Shown: positions 44,285-56,380 of the stretch, in pieces
How the letters are laid out: each line of letters starts with the position of its first letter
Position numbering within the stretch: the stretch's first letter is position 1
Origin: Isoetes taiwanensis
Lineage: Eukaryota; Streptophyta; Lycopodiopsida; Isoetales; Isoetaceae
NCBI GenBank assembly: GCA_021234155.1
Contig: JAJEKV010000028.1
Location: 13,220,134-13,284,133 of the forward strand
DNA length: 64,000 bases
Direction of reading: 5' to 3'
The notes under the pieces: generated by a model
Seen by the model: only the letters and a program-made list of their open reading frames with translations
Database searches by the model: none
Told to the model about the DNA's origin: nothing
Translations under genes and position numbers: made by a program

Positions 44285-44912
44285 ATTCAGGAAGGGACTC
44301 GCGAGACACAAAACCGCCGACTACCAAAGGACTTCCTCAACTATAAGCCTAGTCGTTGCGAAACCTCCAGGTGAAGCCGATAGCAAGAAGATACTCCTGC
44401 CACCACCCCCGAGCAGTCGGATAGGATAAAGGACGCAGAGAGAAAGGAGAGGAGCGAAAAAGAGGGCCGCCGGACGGAGGATCGAAGAGATGATAGGAAC
44501 CGGTAGAAATTAGGCGCTGAAGGATAGTGATGGGGCATGCGAATGAAGGCAAGCGAGCTAAAGAAATCGTATGACCACGGGCAAATTGGTCTCGTTCGGA
44601 GTGGCAGGAGGAGAAAGGAAACCAGTGGTCCCAAAAGTCCGGAAGCTACATCGCTGACGAGAGGAAAAGCCATGCGCGAGCCGAGGGGGGAGAAAAACGG
44701 CTGAAAAAGAAGAGCCGGAAGCGCCTGCTATGGACGGTATCAGCTCAATGACCTGAAAAAGGAAAGGACATTAGAGAAAAAACAATGAAAAGAAAAGCAC
44801 GCCGCCATGATGACGAAGCACCCCGGCAACAAGGCGATGAAAAAACAAACCACGTTAACGCGTATAATGCACATATGATATGAATGCAGATCACGGACTG
44901 TCAATATTCGGG

Positions 44913-44970
44913 AAAAGAGGTCAAACCATAAACCAGATAAAGGAAGATGAATATCAAGAGTGGTAAGGTG
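44913..44970 (+). repeat. 58-bp dispersed repeat, copy 1
   Basis: AAAAGAGGTCAAACCATAAA through GAATATCAAGAGTGGTAAGG. It recurs at 46333-46390 with one base changed. Confidence 0.85.
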
Positions 44971-46060
44971 AACCTAAAAAGCAACGTCTCAAAGCTTACC
45001 AATACAAGACAAACACCAACAGAATGAGCCAGCTCAGAGGAATGACAATAAGAAAAAAGAGGTTGACAACAAGAAGTCGAAAGCAAAGAAGTTCATAATG
45101 AGGAGAGTGAAAATGCCAAGGTCCGGTTCAGGGTAGCATAGGAGAAATGTGTAGTGATGTCAGAAGACAAATACCATATGCAAAAAGCCATGAATAAAGG
45201 CCCCAATAGGAAAACAAACCGCGGGCCAACGAGGGATGAGAGCGAAGAAGAGAATGTAGACATACTAGCACCGAGCAAAAGGAAGGTCAAGAAGGAAACT
45301 AAAGGTAATTCGGAGTACAACGTAAAAGAAAAAATGAGGCGTAACTTCATAAACTATAAGCCCAGCCACCGCGAAACCGCCAGGTGTCGAGTCAGGTGAC
45401 GAAGCGCGTAGCGAGGGTGAGACGAAGAGGAGTGCCAACGACCATGAGCGCGAGAAGAATGAGAACATGTAGAAGGCACCCATTAACGATTAAGGAGAAC
45501 ACGAATGCGGATAATGGTGAAGCGGCAAACTGCAAAACTACAAGCACCCAAATTGATGTGAGCGATTAGAAATGAGAAAAAATCAACAATTCATGAAAAA
45601 AGAGGGGATAGCATAACCCGGGGGTGGAGAAAAGCATCACCCAGCGGGTGGAAGAAAACACATGATAAACAGAAATTTGTGTCCAAATATAGCTAAATAG
45701 CAAATATGATGTATAAGGGTAGCACAATGCATAATGATAGCGAGCTACAAATGAAGTCCCCAAAAAAGACAATAAAGTTATGTTTTAAGCCCAAGGATAA
45801 ATACGAGAAAAGAGGAATGCAAGCCAATGAATAAATCAACAAGAAAATAACCACAGACAAGAGCCCAACGGCTAGAAAAAGTGTAAAACACGATCGCCTT
45901 AATAACAACATGAACAATGCTATAATCCCCAAAACCACATCAGTTATATAAAACTGAGGAAAAGGGATCACGAAAAATGATCGAGTGAGCAGGGCTCCCC
46001 ATAACTAAAAAATCAAGGAAAGAATATACAATATGAAAATACGACATGAAGTTTAAACCA

Positions 46061-46666
46061 ATGAGGTGAATAGGCTTCAAAGGATAAATATGGTGCAAAA
46101 GAGCTCGCAAATGCAAAAACATGACAAAGTGCAAAAAACATGGCAAAGAGAAAAACGTGAAAGGTTGAATGAGTATAAGGAAGTGCCAAAGCATAACATC
46201 AAACAGATCCAAAAAAAAAAGCTAAATAGCACAAATACAAATGTCGTGTAAAACTAAGGCAAGAAAACCAAAAACTGAAAAGAACAATGGCAAGAACACA
46301 ACGCTAAACGACAAGGTGCCAAATAGGACCTAAAAGAGGTCAAACCATAAACCAGATAAAGGAAGATGAATATCAAGAGTGCTAAGGTGAGAGTGGAATT
46401 CATGAGGTGAATAGACGTCAAAGGATAAATATGGTGCAAAAGAGCTCGCAAATGCAAAAACATGACAAAGTGCAAAAAACATGGCAAAGAGAAGAAGGTG
46501 AAAGGTTGAATGAGTATAAGGAAGTGCCAAACGCAACATGCGACGTATCCAGAAAAAGCTAAATAGCACAAATACAAATGACGTGTAATACTAAGGCCAG
46601 AAAACCGAAAACTGAAAAGAACAATTGCAAGAACACAACGCCAAACGACAAGGTGCCAAATAGGAC
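46061..46666 (+). repeat. ~270-bp tandem duplication, period 341 bp
   Basis: ATGAGGTGAATAG... to ...GGTGCCAAATAGGAC occurs at 46061-46329 and 46402-46666. The copies are very similar, with small differences such as an extra A-run in the first. The gap contains the second copy of the 58-bp repeat (46333-46390). Confidence 0.9.
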
Positions 46667-47750
46667 TCGGTAGCCCCTAGCAACGAGGGTCATAAGATCA
46701 CTAAGGGATATCGACATTATCTCTACAATGTCTCTACATTGGCTCTACATTGTTTCTATCAGGGACATATGTACACAGTCCAAAAGAGTCGATTCATGAT
46801 AAATAACCAATCCCCCTATAGAAATGGAAAATACCCACATTCATGTATCTAAATAAAATTGAGTAAGCCACCACGTGATGAAAAAGTGGCAGAGATATCG
46901 GTCCACCAACCTAAAGCCCATAAAGAACCAATAGAAGAAAAATCATCGAACACATAAAATGCATGTATCTAAGCAAAACGGAGGAGCCATAGCCCATAAA
47001 AAAATCAATAGAATAAAAATCATCTAGCACATAGAAAAAATGCAGGTATCTAAGCAAAATGAAGGAACCACGATATGATACAAAAAATGTTTCCATTGAT
47101 CGTATTCTAAGACAAGAAATCAAAGAGTAGGTCCCATTATGTCTAGCAATGTCAAAGGCAACTTCGAGATGCGAAAACAAGAAGAGAAACCGGTATAGTA
47201 CTCATAAGAACCATCAAAAATCAATAATCGTAAAAAGAATACTACAAAGGAACTTACCATAGTAAATATGTGAACAACAAGCAAAGCCGACATGACCCTA
47301 AGCAAAAAACCCCCAATATATGGAATACTTGGAACACAAGCCATGTAGCAATATTGAAAATAACTAAGATGGCATACACAAGTCAGGTAACAATATTTAA
47401 ACAACGGGCAACAGACATAAAAAGACAAAGTGCAACCTGGCAAATGTGGTGAATAAATCTCGGGCAATCAAACGAATGAAACCATGAGAATGCAGCATAT
47501 AAAATAGAAAAACAACAAAGACAGCCCGCAGAAACAACACATAGGCCACAGAAAGAAACTAAAGTAAAAATGCGGGCCAGAACATAGACAAGAAAATCAA
47601 CCGGAATAACCCAGACATGCGGTGCATCAAAAAACAAGATAATCCACAAGTGCAAAAAATAAAACCCAACAACTAGGGAAAACCTAGAATGTAGAAGATA
47701 ATACCACCCGAATAACGTATACCACCTGAGCCAAGTGTAGTGCATCACAC

Positions 47751-47880
47751 ATAAGATACAAACACAAGTGCAAAAGATAAAACCCAAACCACCATGGGGA
47801 AATCCTAAACACATAATAAGATACAAACACAAGTGCAAAAGATAAAACCCAAACCACCATGGGGAAATCCTAAACACATA
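47751..47880 (+). repeat. 65-bp perfect tandem repeat, two copies
   Basis: ATAAGATACAAACACAAGTG ... AATCCTAAACAC is repeated exactly at 47816-47880. Diverged relatives with CACAAGTGCAAA(A/G)A lie at about 47645 and 48236, so this is part of an older array. Confidence 0.9.
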
Positions 47881-50002
47881 AAAGAATGCCACATATAACC
47901 ACATGGGAACCACAATATAAAAAATAGCATACAAAAGAGATACATGTCGGAGAAATAACACGCAATGGAGGCCATACTGCAACCTACCATGGAATGCATC
48001 AATGTAAAAAAGACAAATGCAACCCGGAAGATGGTGGCCACAAATCTATAGGCAATAAAAAGATATTAAACCAAGAAAGCAGCAGTAGAATTATCAAAAC
48101 AAGACAACATCCCAAAAAAGCGACCACAAGCGAATCTAAACGAGGTAAAAAGTGAGAGCGTAACATAAACAAGAGAAAAACAGCGCGAGGAGAGCATAGA
48201 CCCATTTAAATAGTATGGTGCATCGAATCCACGATAAACACAAGTGCAAAGAAGAAAAATCCGAAAACAACCATGAAAAAGCCTCAAATTCAAAGGATAA
48301 TGTCACATATATAAAAACTAGATGTCCATCAACTTGGAAAAGGTAACATACGAAAGAGATAACATGGGAGGGAAAACCACCCCCTAAAACAAAAACCCCT
48401 AGATGCTAATGCAATTATGAATAAGACATGAGAAAAACCTAACAATCGAAAACCCCGCATAGGAAAAAGAAAAGGGACACCCAAATGATAGAAAATATAA
48501 TGTAAATGTGACTCGTAATTCCCTCCGAGGGTCTGTGTAAAGGGGGCATAAGATAACCTATGTAACCATTATAACAGTAAGAAGGAAATATGCCAGAAGG
48601 AAAAGTTGGGGAAAACAAGGAGCAAACAAAATGTAAATATAAGGAAGAGTAAAGATAGATCGATAAGGGAGAGTACTCGAATGTATAAGGGAAACTGAAC
48701 TAATGGTAGGTAAAGATAGGTCGAGAAGTGGATGGCTAAAAGGCAAAAAGAAGCTAAAAGGAGGCTAAAGTAATAAGTCTGGTATAGAGAGAAGAAAAGA
48801 CATGTGGAGAAAATCGCAGAGCCAAAGAGGTGAAAACAAGAAAAATTAAACAAGTGCAACCACCATAAAACAATCGCGACCATCATAAATATTGGAAAAC
48901 AATTAAACTTACCTCAGAGGGGCTGGGCCCGAACTGATGAAAAGCAAGTAGAGACATCTAGAGGGGCATAGGCAGAGATCGTAGAGGCATCTAGAAGATT
49001 CATGGAGCCAGAGCTAGAGTTTTGAACCAGGCTCGGAGTTGAGAGAAATGGTTGTGGGATTGGAAACCCAGGTGAGATATGGGTAGAAAGTGGTACAATA
49101 AGGAGAATCAGATTTCGATAGAAATTGCAGAATTGGGGCCATGGCAAAACTTCCAATCATCCCAGAAGTGTCCGCTTGATGGTAGGTACGAAAACAGAAA
49201 AGAATTTGCAGCAATGGCAGTGGTGACAGACGTTGGAACCCAAAGAAAGGCTAAACCAAAGAAAAGCTGGCTATGGCAGTGGTGCTAGATCATGAGATGG
49301 GCGAGGAGAGGATGCTGCCATCATACAGGACTAAGGGGCTGAGCCCATCGCTTAGGAAGAGGCGAAGGCCAGCTGAGGGAGAAGGAGAGCTACGAGAAAG
49401 AAAACAACGAAGTAGAAGGGCGGTTTGGTTGGAGCAGATCGAAGCACGCAGATGCCCACATGGAAGAGATCAAACGAACAATCAGAGGAGAAGAATGAGA
49501 ATCTGAGCATGATGGAAGAGATTAAATCCATAATGAAAAGAAAAAGGGATGATACAAATGAGACTTAGAACCTGAAAACATATCGAAGTAGACTACTCCC
49601 AGTCGAAAGGATCGGATCCAACCACGGAGCTCATCACCGGCACAGATCGAGATCGCAACAAACCGTGCCAAGCCGAAAAGAAGGAACTCGATACCAGCAG
49701 AACGGAAAGAACGGACTCCAAAGCAACTGCATATGCTGCCCACAAGAATCGTGCCCACCGGCACACATCGCGAAAAGCGCGGAGAGGGATGAGTACATGC
49801 AATAGGAAAGAGGAGACATGCACAGCGTGAGAGCAACACGGTTAGCAAGATCTAAACAGAAAACATAGGAAGAACAAGATTGCACAAATTGCACAAATCC
49901 CGATGATATTGAAAACCTTCAAGAGGATGATCGAGGAAAACTCGCCAAGCAGAAAGCGGAGACAAGGAGGCTGAGACGCGATCCGGTAGTGATGCCAGAC
50001 AA

Positions 50003-50070
50003 GAGATTCGATGAAGAGAAAAGCATCGTGGACAAGAGATTCGATGAAGAGAAAAACGTCGTGGACAGGG
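50003..50070 (+). repeat. 33-bp tandem repeat, two copies
   Basis: GAGATTCGATGAAGAGAAAA plus GCATCGTGGACAA occurs twice, and the second copy is followed by a partial third (GGGCATCATGGAC). Confidence 0.8.
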
Positions 50071-50083
50071 GCATCATGGACGA

Positions 50084-50210
50084 GGGAAGCCACGAGAGGA
50101 GAAGAAGAGCTGCTATGAGAAGACGCCGATAACCGAGCCAAAATAAAAATGGTCTAATATAGGCGCTCGTCCCTTCCCAGAATAGCGATCCGATGGCTCG
50201 GATCGATGGG
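50084..50210 (+). repeat. Direct repeat abutting right palindrome cluster
   Basis: Second copy of 44159-44284. Just after it, CTCGTCCCTTCCCAGAAT is the inverted counterpart of ATTCTGGGAAGGGAC found next to the left palindrome cluster (43252-43266). Confidence 0.85.
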
Positions 50211-50214
50211 AAAC

Positions 50215-50440
50215 CCGCGTTTCTGGCTTTGAGCTGCCTTTCTCGACTCGCGAGTCGAGAAAGGCCTTCTGACCCCTAAAACCTGCATTTTTCGCTTTGA
50301 GCTGCCTTTCTCGACTCGCGAGTCGAGAAAGGCCTTCTGACCCCTAAAACTTGCATTTTTCGCTTTGAGCTGCCTTTCTCGACTCGCGAGTCGAGAAAAG
50401 GCCTTCCGAAGCGTTTTCCCTCTGAGCTGCCTTTCTCATG
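50215..50440 (+). repeat. Right palindrome cluster, 68-bp units
   Basis: GAGCTGCCTTTCTCGACTCG starts at 50231, 50299 and 50367, an exact 68-bp period, with a partial fourth unit near 50424. The first two units contain the intact 30-bp palindrome (15-nt half-site GCCTTTCTCGACTCG); the third has one extra A. Spacers CTTCTGACCCCTAAAAC(C/T) and TGCATTTTTCGCTTT are also conserved, so the whole unit, not only the palindrome, has been amplified. Confidence 0.95.
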
Positions 50441-50930
50441 CCTGTATTTTCCAAAATGATGCACACTAATAGACAAAAATTCCAATTATGGCGAGTTTTC
50501 GGGTCGGGGTGCTTCTTTTTGTGTAAATTAACAGGGTGGTTCAAAAAAATGGGAATGGAATGAGTCCCACTTTAATTAAATACGACTTTTAACATTTCGA
50601 ACCTCAATAGTAAAATATGGCAGACAAACATGATTTAGCATTGTGGAGAATCATTTTGTGGGCTTGGGTATATGTATGCTTTGAGAAATTTGGAGTCTTC
50701 GATGATATTTTGGGAGTGTACTTGGAGCTTCCAGAATAATGTATGGAGCAGGAAAATGACGCCAATGGTTTAGTAACCATATACAATATTCAGTGCAAAT
50801 TTCAAACCAAATTTAAACAATAGATAGAGAAGTATTTTAAAGCAGTAAAAATACAATAACTCAACAACAGCTTATGAAGGTGGTTGATGCCTCAATATGG
50901 CTCAGAGTCTACGTTTTTATACTGAGTAGT
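50441..50930. other. No recognisable feature
   Basis: Ordinary AT-rich sequence between the right palindrome cluster and the truncated LINE. No gene is recognised. Confidence 0.35.
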
Positions 50931-50934
50931 ATTG

Positions 50935-52607
50935 TATCTGCAAACATATTGTCCCAATCTCTGTTGCTTGCCGGGATTCTTGAGCGGCGATTGACACTTT
51001 GGGCAGAGGATGGAGAAGTGCGGGCTCGCACGCAGGCAGGCTTCTGCCCCCGGCATTCTACTATTGACCATATCTTCACTCTGCGAACACTCATAGAGGA
51101 TAGCCGGAATCGACGCCAGAATCTGTATTGTTGCTTTGTGGATTTCGCAAAGGCTTTTGACACAGTGCCTCGGGATAAGTTGTGGGACAGATTGAGACAG
51201 CTAGGGACCCCCGTCGACTTGCAGAATGCTATATACAGACTATAAGAGGCTTGCTCAGGTCGTCTCACACTGTCAGGGGAGCCCGTTGTTAGTAGCATTG
51301 GGGTGCGCCAGGGCTGCCCTCTATCCCCGACGCTCTTCGGCTTGTACATTGACCGCCTAGAAGAATGGCTAGTTGAGCACGTGGGGAGGCTTCGGTTGAT
51401 GCACCACATAATCCGCAACTCATATAGTTGACCTGCTCGCATATACCCCGAGAGGACATGCAATGCCCACGGATGCTTTGGACACTTTCGCCAATTCATC
51501 GACATGAGTTAACTTGGCCAAGACAAAGTCTTCTTTGGTCCCATCATCCCGGCACCCACGTCTTCCCTCATTCACTTACCAGGGGCAGGTAGTGGAGGTG
51601 GCTCAGTCTTATAAGTATTTGGGCATTGAGTTTTCTACTACCACACACTGGGATGCATCCATCAGGTTACGGGTCACTGCAGGCTGGAAAGCCTTGTATG
51701 CAATGCAAAACAACAGTCACAAGGCAGAGTTGTATGCATGGGGTCACCAGGCACACTTGTTCAGGGCCTTGGTTGAACCGGTCCTCCTCTATGGGGCAGA
51801 AGTGTGGGGGCCAGTGATATCCCTCACCACTTGGAACGATCTAGAGCAGGTACAGAAGGCTTTCTTGGCCCGGGCACTGGGAGTGAAATCCACGGTCCCA
51901 TATCAGATCTTGCTCCAAGAGACAGGCTTCCTTCCATTCTGAGGCTGCTACTGGAACGTCACATTATTTACTTCCAGAAGGTGGTGGCTATGGATGAAGC
52001 CCGGCTGCCCAACCTTGCTTTGGCAGTGGCGATGGGCCCGCAGCGACTCAAAGCCTGCTGGAAAGACAAGCAAGCCCAGTGGTTCTCGCTATGGAATGTG
52101 CAGGCACACAGATGTGGACCAGTGCATACACCGAAGGAACGCGCTGCCTTGAAGCAGTACTTGGATGCTTGCTTCATGGCCAAGCTTTGGGATGCAGAGG
52201 CCCTGTCACATGTCAAGGTGGCAAATTATCGACAGCAGGTTAATCCCATGCTCACGAGGGGCCCACACCACTACCTGCGCACCCATCTACCCATGAAAAA
52301 GCGCAGGGTGATTGCTTCCATTCGCACAGGTGCACACCACCTCCGCATTGAGACAGGGAGATGGATTCGGGAGCCGCGTGAGGACAGAGTCTGTCAGTGC
52401 TGTCAACAGGGCGCCATTGAGGATGAAAGTCACGCCCTCCAGGCCTGTCCGGCGTACGAGCATATCCGGGCTCGGTATGCTCGGTTAGTTGTGCCCCATC
52501 AGGCCTTGCATGAGCTACTGAGCACGGCCTCTGTAGGCTTGTTGGGATTGTACCTCCGGGAGGTAATGGATACGCGGACTCAGTTATGCCCCCCTGTCCG
52601 ACATTAA
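50935..52607 (+). pseudogene. 5'-truncated LINE, RT and C-terminal zinc finger
   Basis: Plus-strand frames 50935-51245, 51246-51520, 51514-51942 and 51804-52607 encode one protein. RAGFCPRHSTIDHIF-type sequence and CFVDFAKAFDTVPRDKLW (motif A) begin it, then GVRQGCPLSPTLFGLYID (motif B). The catalytic YADD has been lost and only VDLLAY-type remains remain (about 51423-51445). Next come FTYQGQVVEVAQSYKYLGIE, the thumb, and a long C-terminal part ending with the zinc finger CQCCQQGAIEDESHALQAC (C-x2-C-x8-H-x4-C). The upstream endonuclease is absent because of 5' truncation. At least two stops and two frameshifts occur. It is a different family from the LINE at 54020-56340, and its 3' end defines the recurrent tail of this window. 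Confidence 0.85.
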
Positions 52608-52814
52608 CCTCAGCTGTACTTGTGATTATGTATATAACTGTGCAGTATGTCAGCATCCTTATTGCTACTAAGGTTTTTCCCCCGAAAACCCTTCGGGGCG
52701 GGGGTTTTTTAATCCTGGTAGTAATACGCCTGCTGCTCTCTCTTTGTACTTGGGTCCCATAGGCCAGTTGGTCTCCGTGGACGATAAAATCATATTCTAT
52801 TCTATTCTATTCTG
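52608..52814 (+). repeat. LINE 3' UTR and (TATTC)n tail
   Basis: After the stop: a G/C hairpin (CCCCCGAAAACCC and GGGGCGGGGG, 52678-52707), then GGGTCCCATAGGCCAGTTGG, the GGTCTCCGTGGACGATAAA motif and repeats of TATTC to about 52814. This is the most complete of five related tails and shows to which LINE they belong. Confidence 0.8.
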
Positions 52815-54019
52815 TAGGTTTCTATTTGTTTAGGAACTAAAGTCATAGCATAACAGTGTTGCAAAGCATGGCTTAACACAACCTATAAACATGTCTTCAT
52901 GCCAGTTCACATTTAGACGATGACCATTCCTATACTATAATGACTATGCCTTTAAATTTAGCAAGGTCATATATATCTACAACTTGAGGGAAACCTACAA
53001 CAAATTGTATCTTGAGCGAAACCTACAAAAAGTTGTATTTATACCCAACCTGTCTAAAGCCTACCCAATACAAAGTATTTTTGATAAAGCCCGGGAATCT
53101 CATGGAGTAAGTGGTATTTATTCAAGATATTGTTAGGAAATTTGCGATGGACTAATGCTATCTTAGACAACCATTTTCAAGGCTAAATACATTGGCTTAC
53201 AATATGGGTATTCGTGTTCATCGTAGTCTCCACAAAATACCTATGAAGTCCCTACCCCAAACTCGATCACCCCAAAAGCCCTCTTTGAATATCAATCCAC
53301 ATCAAACATTCAAACTGTTGATCGTTGTGCCACCATAAATTACAAAAATCAACCTATGCGTTACAAAGCAAAATTGGTCTCCCATAGATGACTTTGCAAT
53401 ATCATGCCCCTAGAAGGAGTAACTCATCATTAAAATGTCTACCATTAAACAATTAAATTGCAGCTTTAATACCAATAAAACATATGCTCTATATTACAAC
53501 CAAATATGCAATTCACGTAATATATGCACATAAACTAGATACAAAATTCAAACCCTTACAACTTGGCTTAAAGTTTTACATACCAATCACCGCTGAACTC
53601 GACTCTATATCAACCTTCAGTTATATGTGGGATCTTAGCCATAATTTTGCGTACGACGAACAACACAATTAAACAAATGCTTCTTTGGGTATTTTTATAT
53701 GCTTGTCTACTAACATGTAGCTAAACCCCGCCCATAGGACATACTTGCAAAAATCACAACATACAAATTTGCAAGGCATGAATGGTATTCATGTTTTCTC
53801 ATACGCGATGTAGCAAATCATTTGCTCATAGCTATATAGCAGTACTTTGTTATAGAGATCATGCCAAATGAAATCGTTATATAAAGGCAAATCTTCTCTC
53901 TAAAAGGTATTACGTAGTATCATCTGACAGCTTCCTACAACCACATCATATACCTCTCAATATCTAATTTTTCCATCTTCTCTAAAATTACCAGTGCATC
54001 CAGCCAGTGCTTCTGAAAA
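52815..54019. other. No recognisable gene
   Basis: AT-rich. A small repeat of GAAACCTACAACAAATTGTAT type occurs twice at 52988-53042. No domain-bearing ORF is seen. Confidence 0.35.
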
Positions 54020-56340
54020 ATCCCAAATTAAAAGGGTTGATTGGTACCTATGCCCGGCAACGCCGGGCACCCGTTACTAGTCCAATTAATATCATATGTA
54101 ATATGCTTGATGACAGCTTCAGGATGAGTAATCTCATAATTGAAGATGAAAATATTGCGTCCTTTCCAGATCCTCCATTCTCCAATCGTTCGGATTGTCA
54201 GGCAAAAAGAAATCCAGGGATTTCATAGATAAGAGATTGTAGCCGAAAAGATTGGAAGCTAAATCCAGCACCCACTCCGACCAGATACAATTTCTGAAAA
54301 GATGATCTTCGTCCTCTTTTTGCCCCAAACACTTGGGACAGATGTCTGAGTCAGCCATTTGCATTCTGTATCTCTTACTGTTTGTTGCCAAGGCCTTATG
54401 CCATAATTGCCACATAAAGGACTTGATTTTGGGGTAGATTGGGCTGGACCACATGAATTTTAGGTTTCTCGCACACCTATCTGCCCCTTTTGCCATTTAT
54501 CATGGATAGACATAGTAAAACCCCTCATGAGGAATTTATATGCCATCCTGACTGTAAGAACTGTTTTACCATGATAATTCCAGTTACAATCTTCATTGGT
54601 CCATTCCCCTTGAAGCAAGGTGGTGCAGATATTGTTGTAGAGATTCTCGCATGCTTCTCCTTCTTCAGCAAGGATTGAGTCCCTAAAGGGAATAATCCCA
54701 TCCTCATTATACATATCCCTGATCAGAATAATTCCTTTGGTGCTCCAGAGCTTGGCTTGATCTGGGAAATGATAGGCTAAACATAAAGAAGGATTATTAG
54801 TAAGAATAGCAGGATTCCAAAAAATAGATTGGTCCATAGATAGCCCATCCTTCCATTCGAACACTCCCTTGACCGAGTTCCAGGCCTTAATCCATTTCTT
54901 GATCAGAGCCAGAGTAGATCTAGGTATAGTGAACGGAAAATAAATAGAATGAGGAAGAACTACTTTGAGCTGCCTCCAACCAAAGGACCAACATTTCCTT
55001 AAATAATGTCTAATGATGATCGAAATCGGGTGCTTAATCAAATTGTGAGCTTCTTTAAAAAAATACTTGGCAGCAAGAGCTAGGCCTTGCTTCTCAATAT
55101 TTATGACACCTAGACCTCCCTCTTTTTTCCTTTTGCAGCATTCTGTCATAGCCACTGGGGTCCAGCATCTTCTGTTCTGGCCACAGGAGATAAACCTGCC
55201 AATAATACTCTGCAACTTGTTAGAGACTTTTTTGGGAGCAAGGATCACTGAAGATTGATAGACATGAGAGGAAGAGATAACCGAGCTGGCAATGATTGCC
55301 CTGCCCTGCTTGGAAATATACTTAGAGTTGAGATTATCTACCCTTTTTTGGAATTTCTCAATAATATCTGTCCAGATATCAGAGGGGCTCCCTTTTAGAG
55401 CATAAGGAATACCAAGAATTTTAGAAGAATTGGTTGGAGTAATATACTTACAGCCCAGGAGATCAGCCGTCTGTTCTCCTTTTACCTGGTCTTTGGCCAA
55501 GACTTTCGACTTGATAGGATTAATCTTGCAACTGGATGCAGTACCAAAGTCCTCCAGAATGACTTGAGTATTGATGATCGACTGATTATCCTTGGAAACC
55601 AGAATAAAGGTATCATCTGCAAAATGTCCATTCAAAATTTGATCCATTCCCTCATCATTATTAGGAAGGTTTAATCCACGGATCAAGTTAGAATTTTTGG
55701 CACCCTCCAATTTGCAATGTAAAGCCTCCATGATGATGAGGAAGAGAAAAGGGGCTAAAGGGCACCCTTGCTTTACTCCTCTTTTCAGAGGAAAAAAGGG
55801 GCTACACTCCCCATTAATCAGAACCGAAGATCTTGAATTAGTAAGAATAGCTCTAAAGATAAGAATTACCTCATTGGAGAAACCCTTGGCACTGCAGCAC
55901 TTAAAGAGGAAGTTCCAACTTACTGTATCAAAAGCTTTAGTAATATCAAGCTTGATTAGAGCAATGTCCTGGTTGGAATCTTTTGCCCAGTTAAGGCCCA
56001 GAATGGCTGTAACCACATTGTCTAAAATAAACATGTCCTTTAGATATGCAGCCTGAGAAGAACTAATAATTCTGTCCAACACAGGTTTGAGCCTCCAAGC
56101 AATAGTTCCCAAGATTAACTTGTAGACCACATTAGAGAGAGAGATTGGCCTGTAATCAGAGAAGGATGCTGTCATATCCACCTTAGGGATGAGAGTTATA
56201 AGACTGGTATTAATTCTGGCATCCAAACATTTCTTATCCCTAAATTCATTGGCTATGCTAGTAATGCAATCCCCAAGAATAGGCCATGCTTTTAGGAAGA
56301 ATCCGACTGGGAGTCCATCAGGCCCTGGGGTCTTGCATAT
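54020..56340 (-). pseudogene. L1-type plant LINE, RT to C-terminus, 5' truncated
   Basis: Minus strand, one long open frame (56338-54460, about 625 codons) and two short continuations. Order: KTPGPDGLPVGFFLKAWPI, FSDYRPISLSNVVYKLI, LIKLDITKAFDTVSWNFL (motif A), GVKQGCPLAPFLFLIIMEAL (motif B), HFADDTFILVSKD (catalytic FADD), then the thumb (KYISKQGRAIIASSVISSS). After a frameshift near 54480 comes the zf-RVT region: PIYPKIKSFMWQLWHKAL, then CPKCLGQKEDEDHLFRNC. A second shift near 54165 leads into RIWKGRNIFIFNYE. The endonuclease and ORF1 are missing. The 5' break lies exactly where a PPR-like fragment begins. RT catalytic residues are intact, so this is a young insertion. Confidence 0.9.
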
Positions 56341-56380
56341 GTTATATGCATATGCCTCCTAAATTCATGTAGATAAAAAT
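56341..56380 (+). pseudogene. Short PPR-like fragment
   Basis: GCATATGCCTCCTAAATTCATGTAGATAAAAATGG is nearly identical to the PPR pseudogene at 36468-36504 (GCATATGTCTCTTAAATTC...), in the same orientation. It sits between two LINE pieces, so it may be filler DNA from a 5' LINE junction. Confidence 0.5.

Larger units (their letters stand above)
43246..50214 (+). other. 7-kb purine-rich block between palindrome clusters
   Basis: The plus strand is strikingly rich in A and poor in T throughout. Many minus-strand frames are open for this reason (the longest 262 codons, 44132-43344), but their peptides are low-complexity, show no domain and include translated repeats, so I call no genes. The block is built largely of internal duplications (44159/50084, 44913/46333, 46061/46402, 47751/47816) and short hairpins. 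Strand asymmetry of this kind is known from the sense strand of old retroelements, but no RT, integrase or gag motif is visible in any frame. Confidence 0.5.

Noticed and set aside
50231-50400. CRISPR-like array (regular palindromic repeats)
   Set aside because: The spacers are identical rather than unique, the period covers the whole 68-bp unit, and the sequence context is a plant nuclear genome without cas genes.
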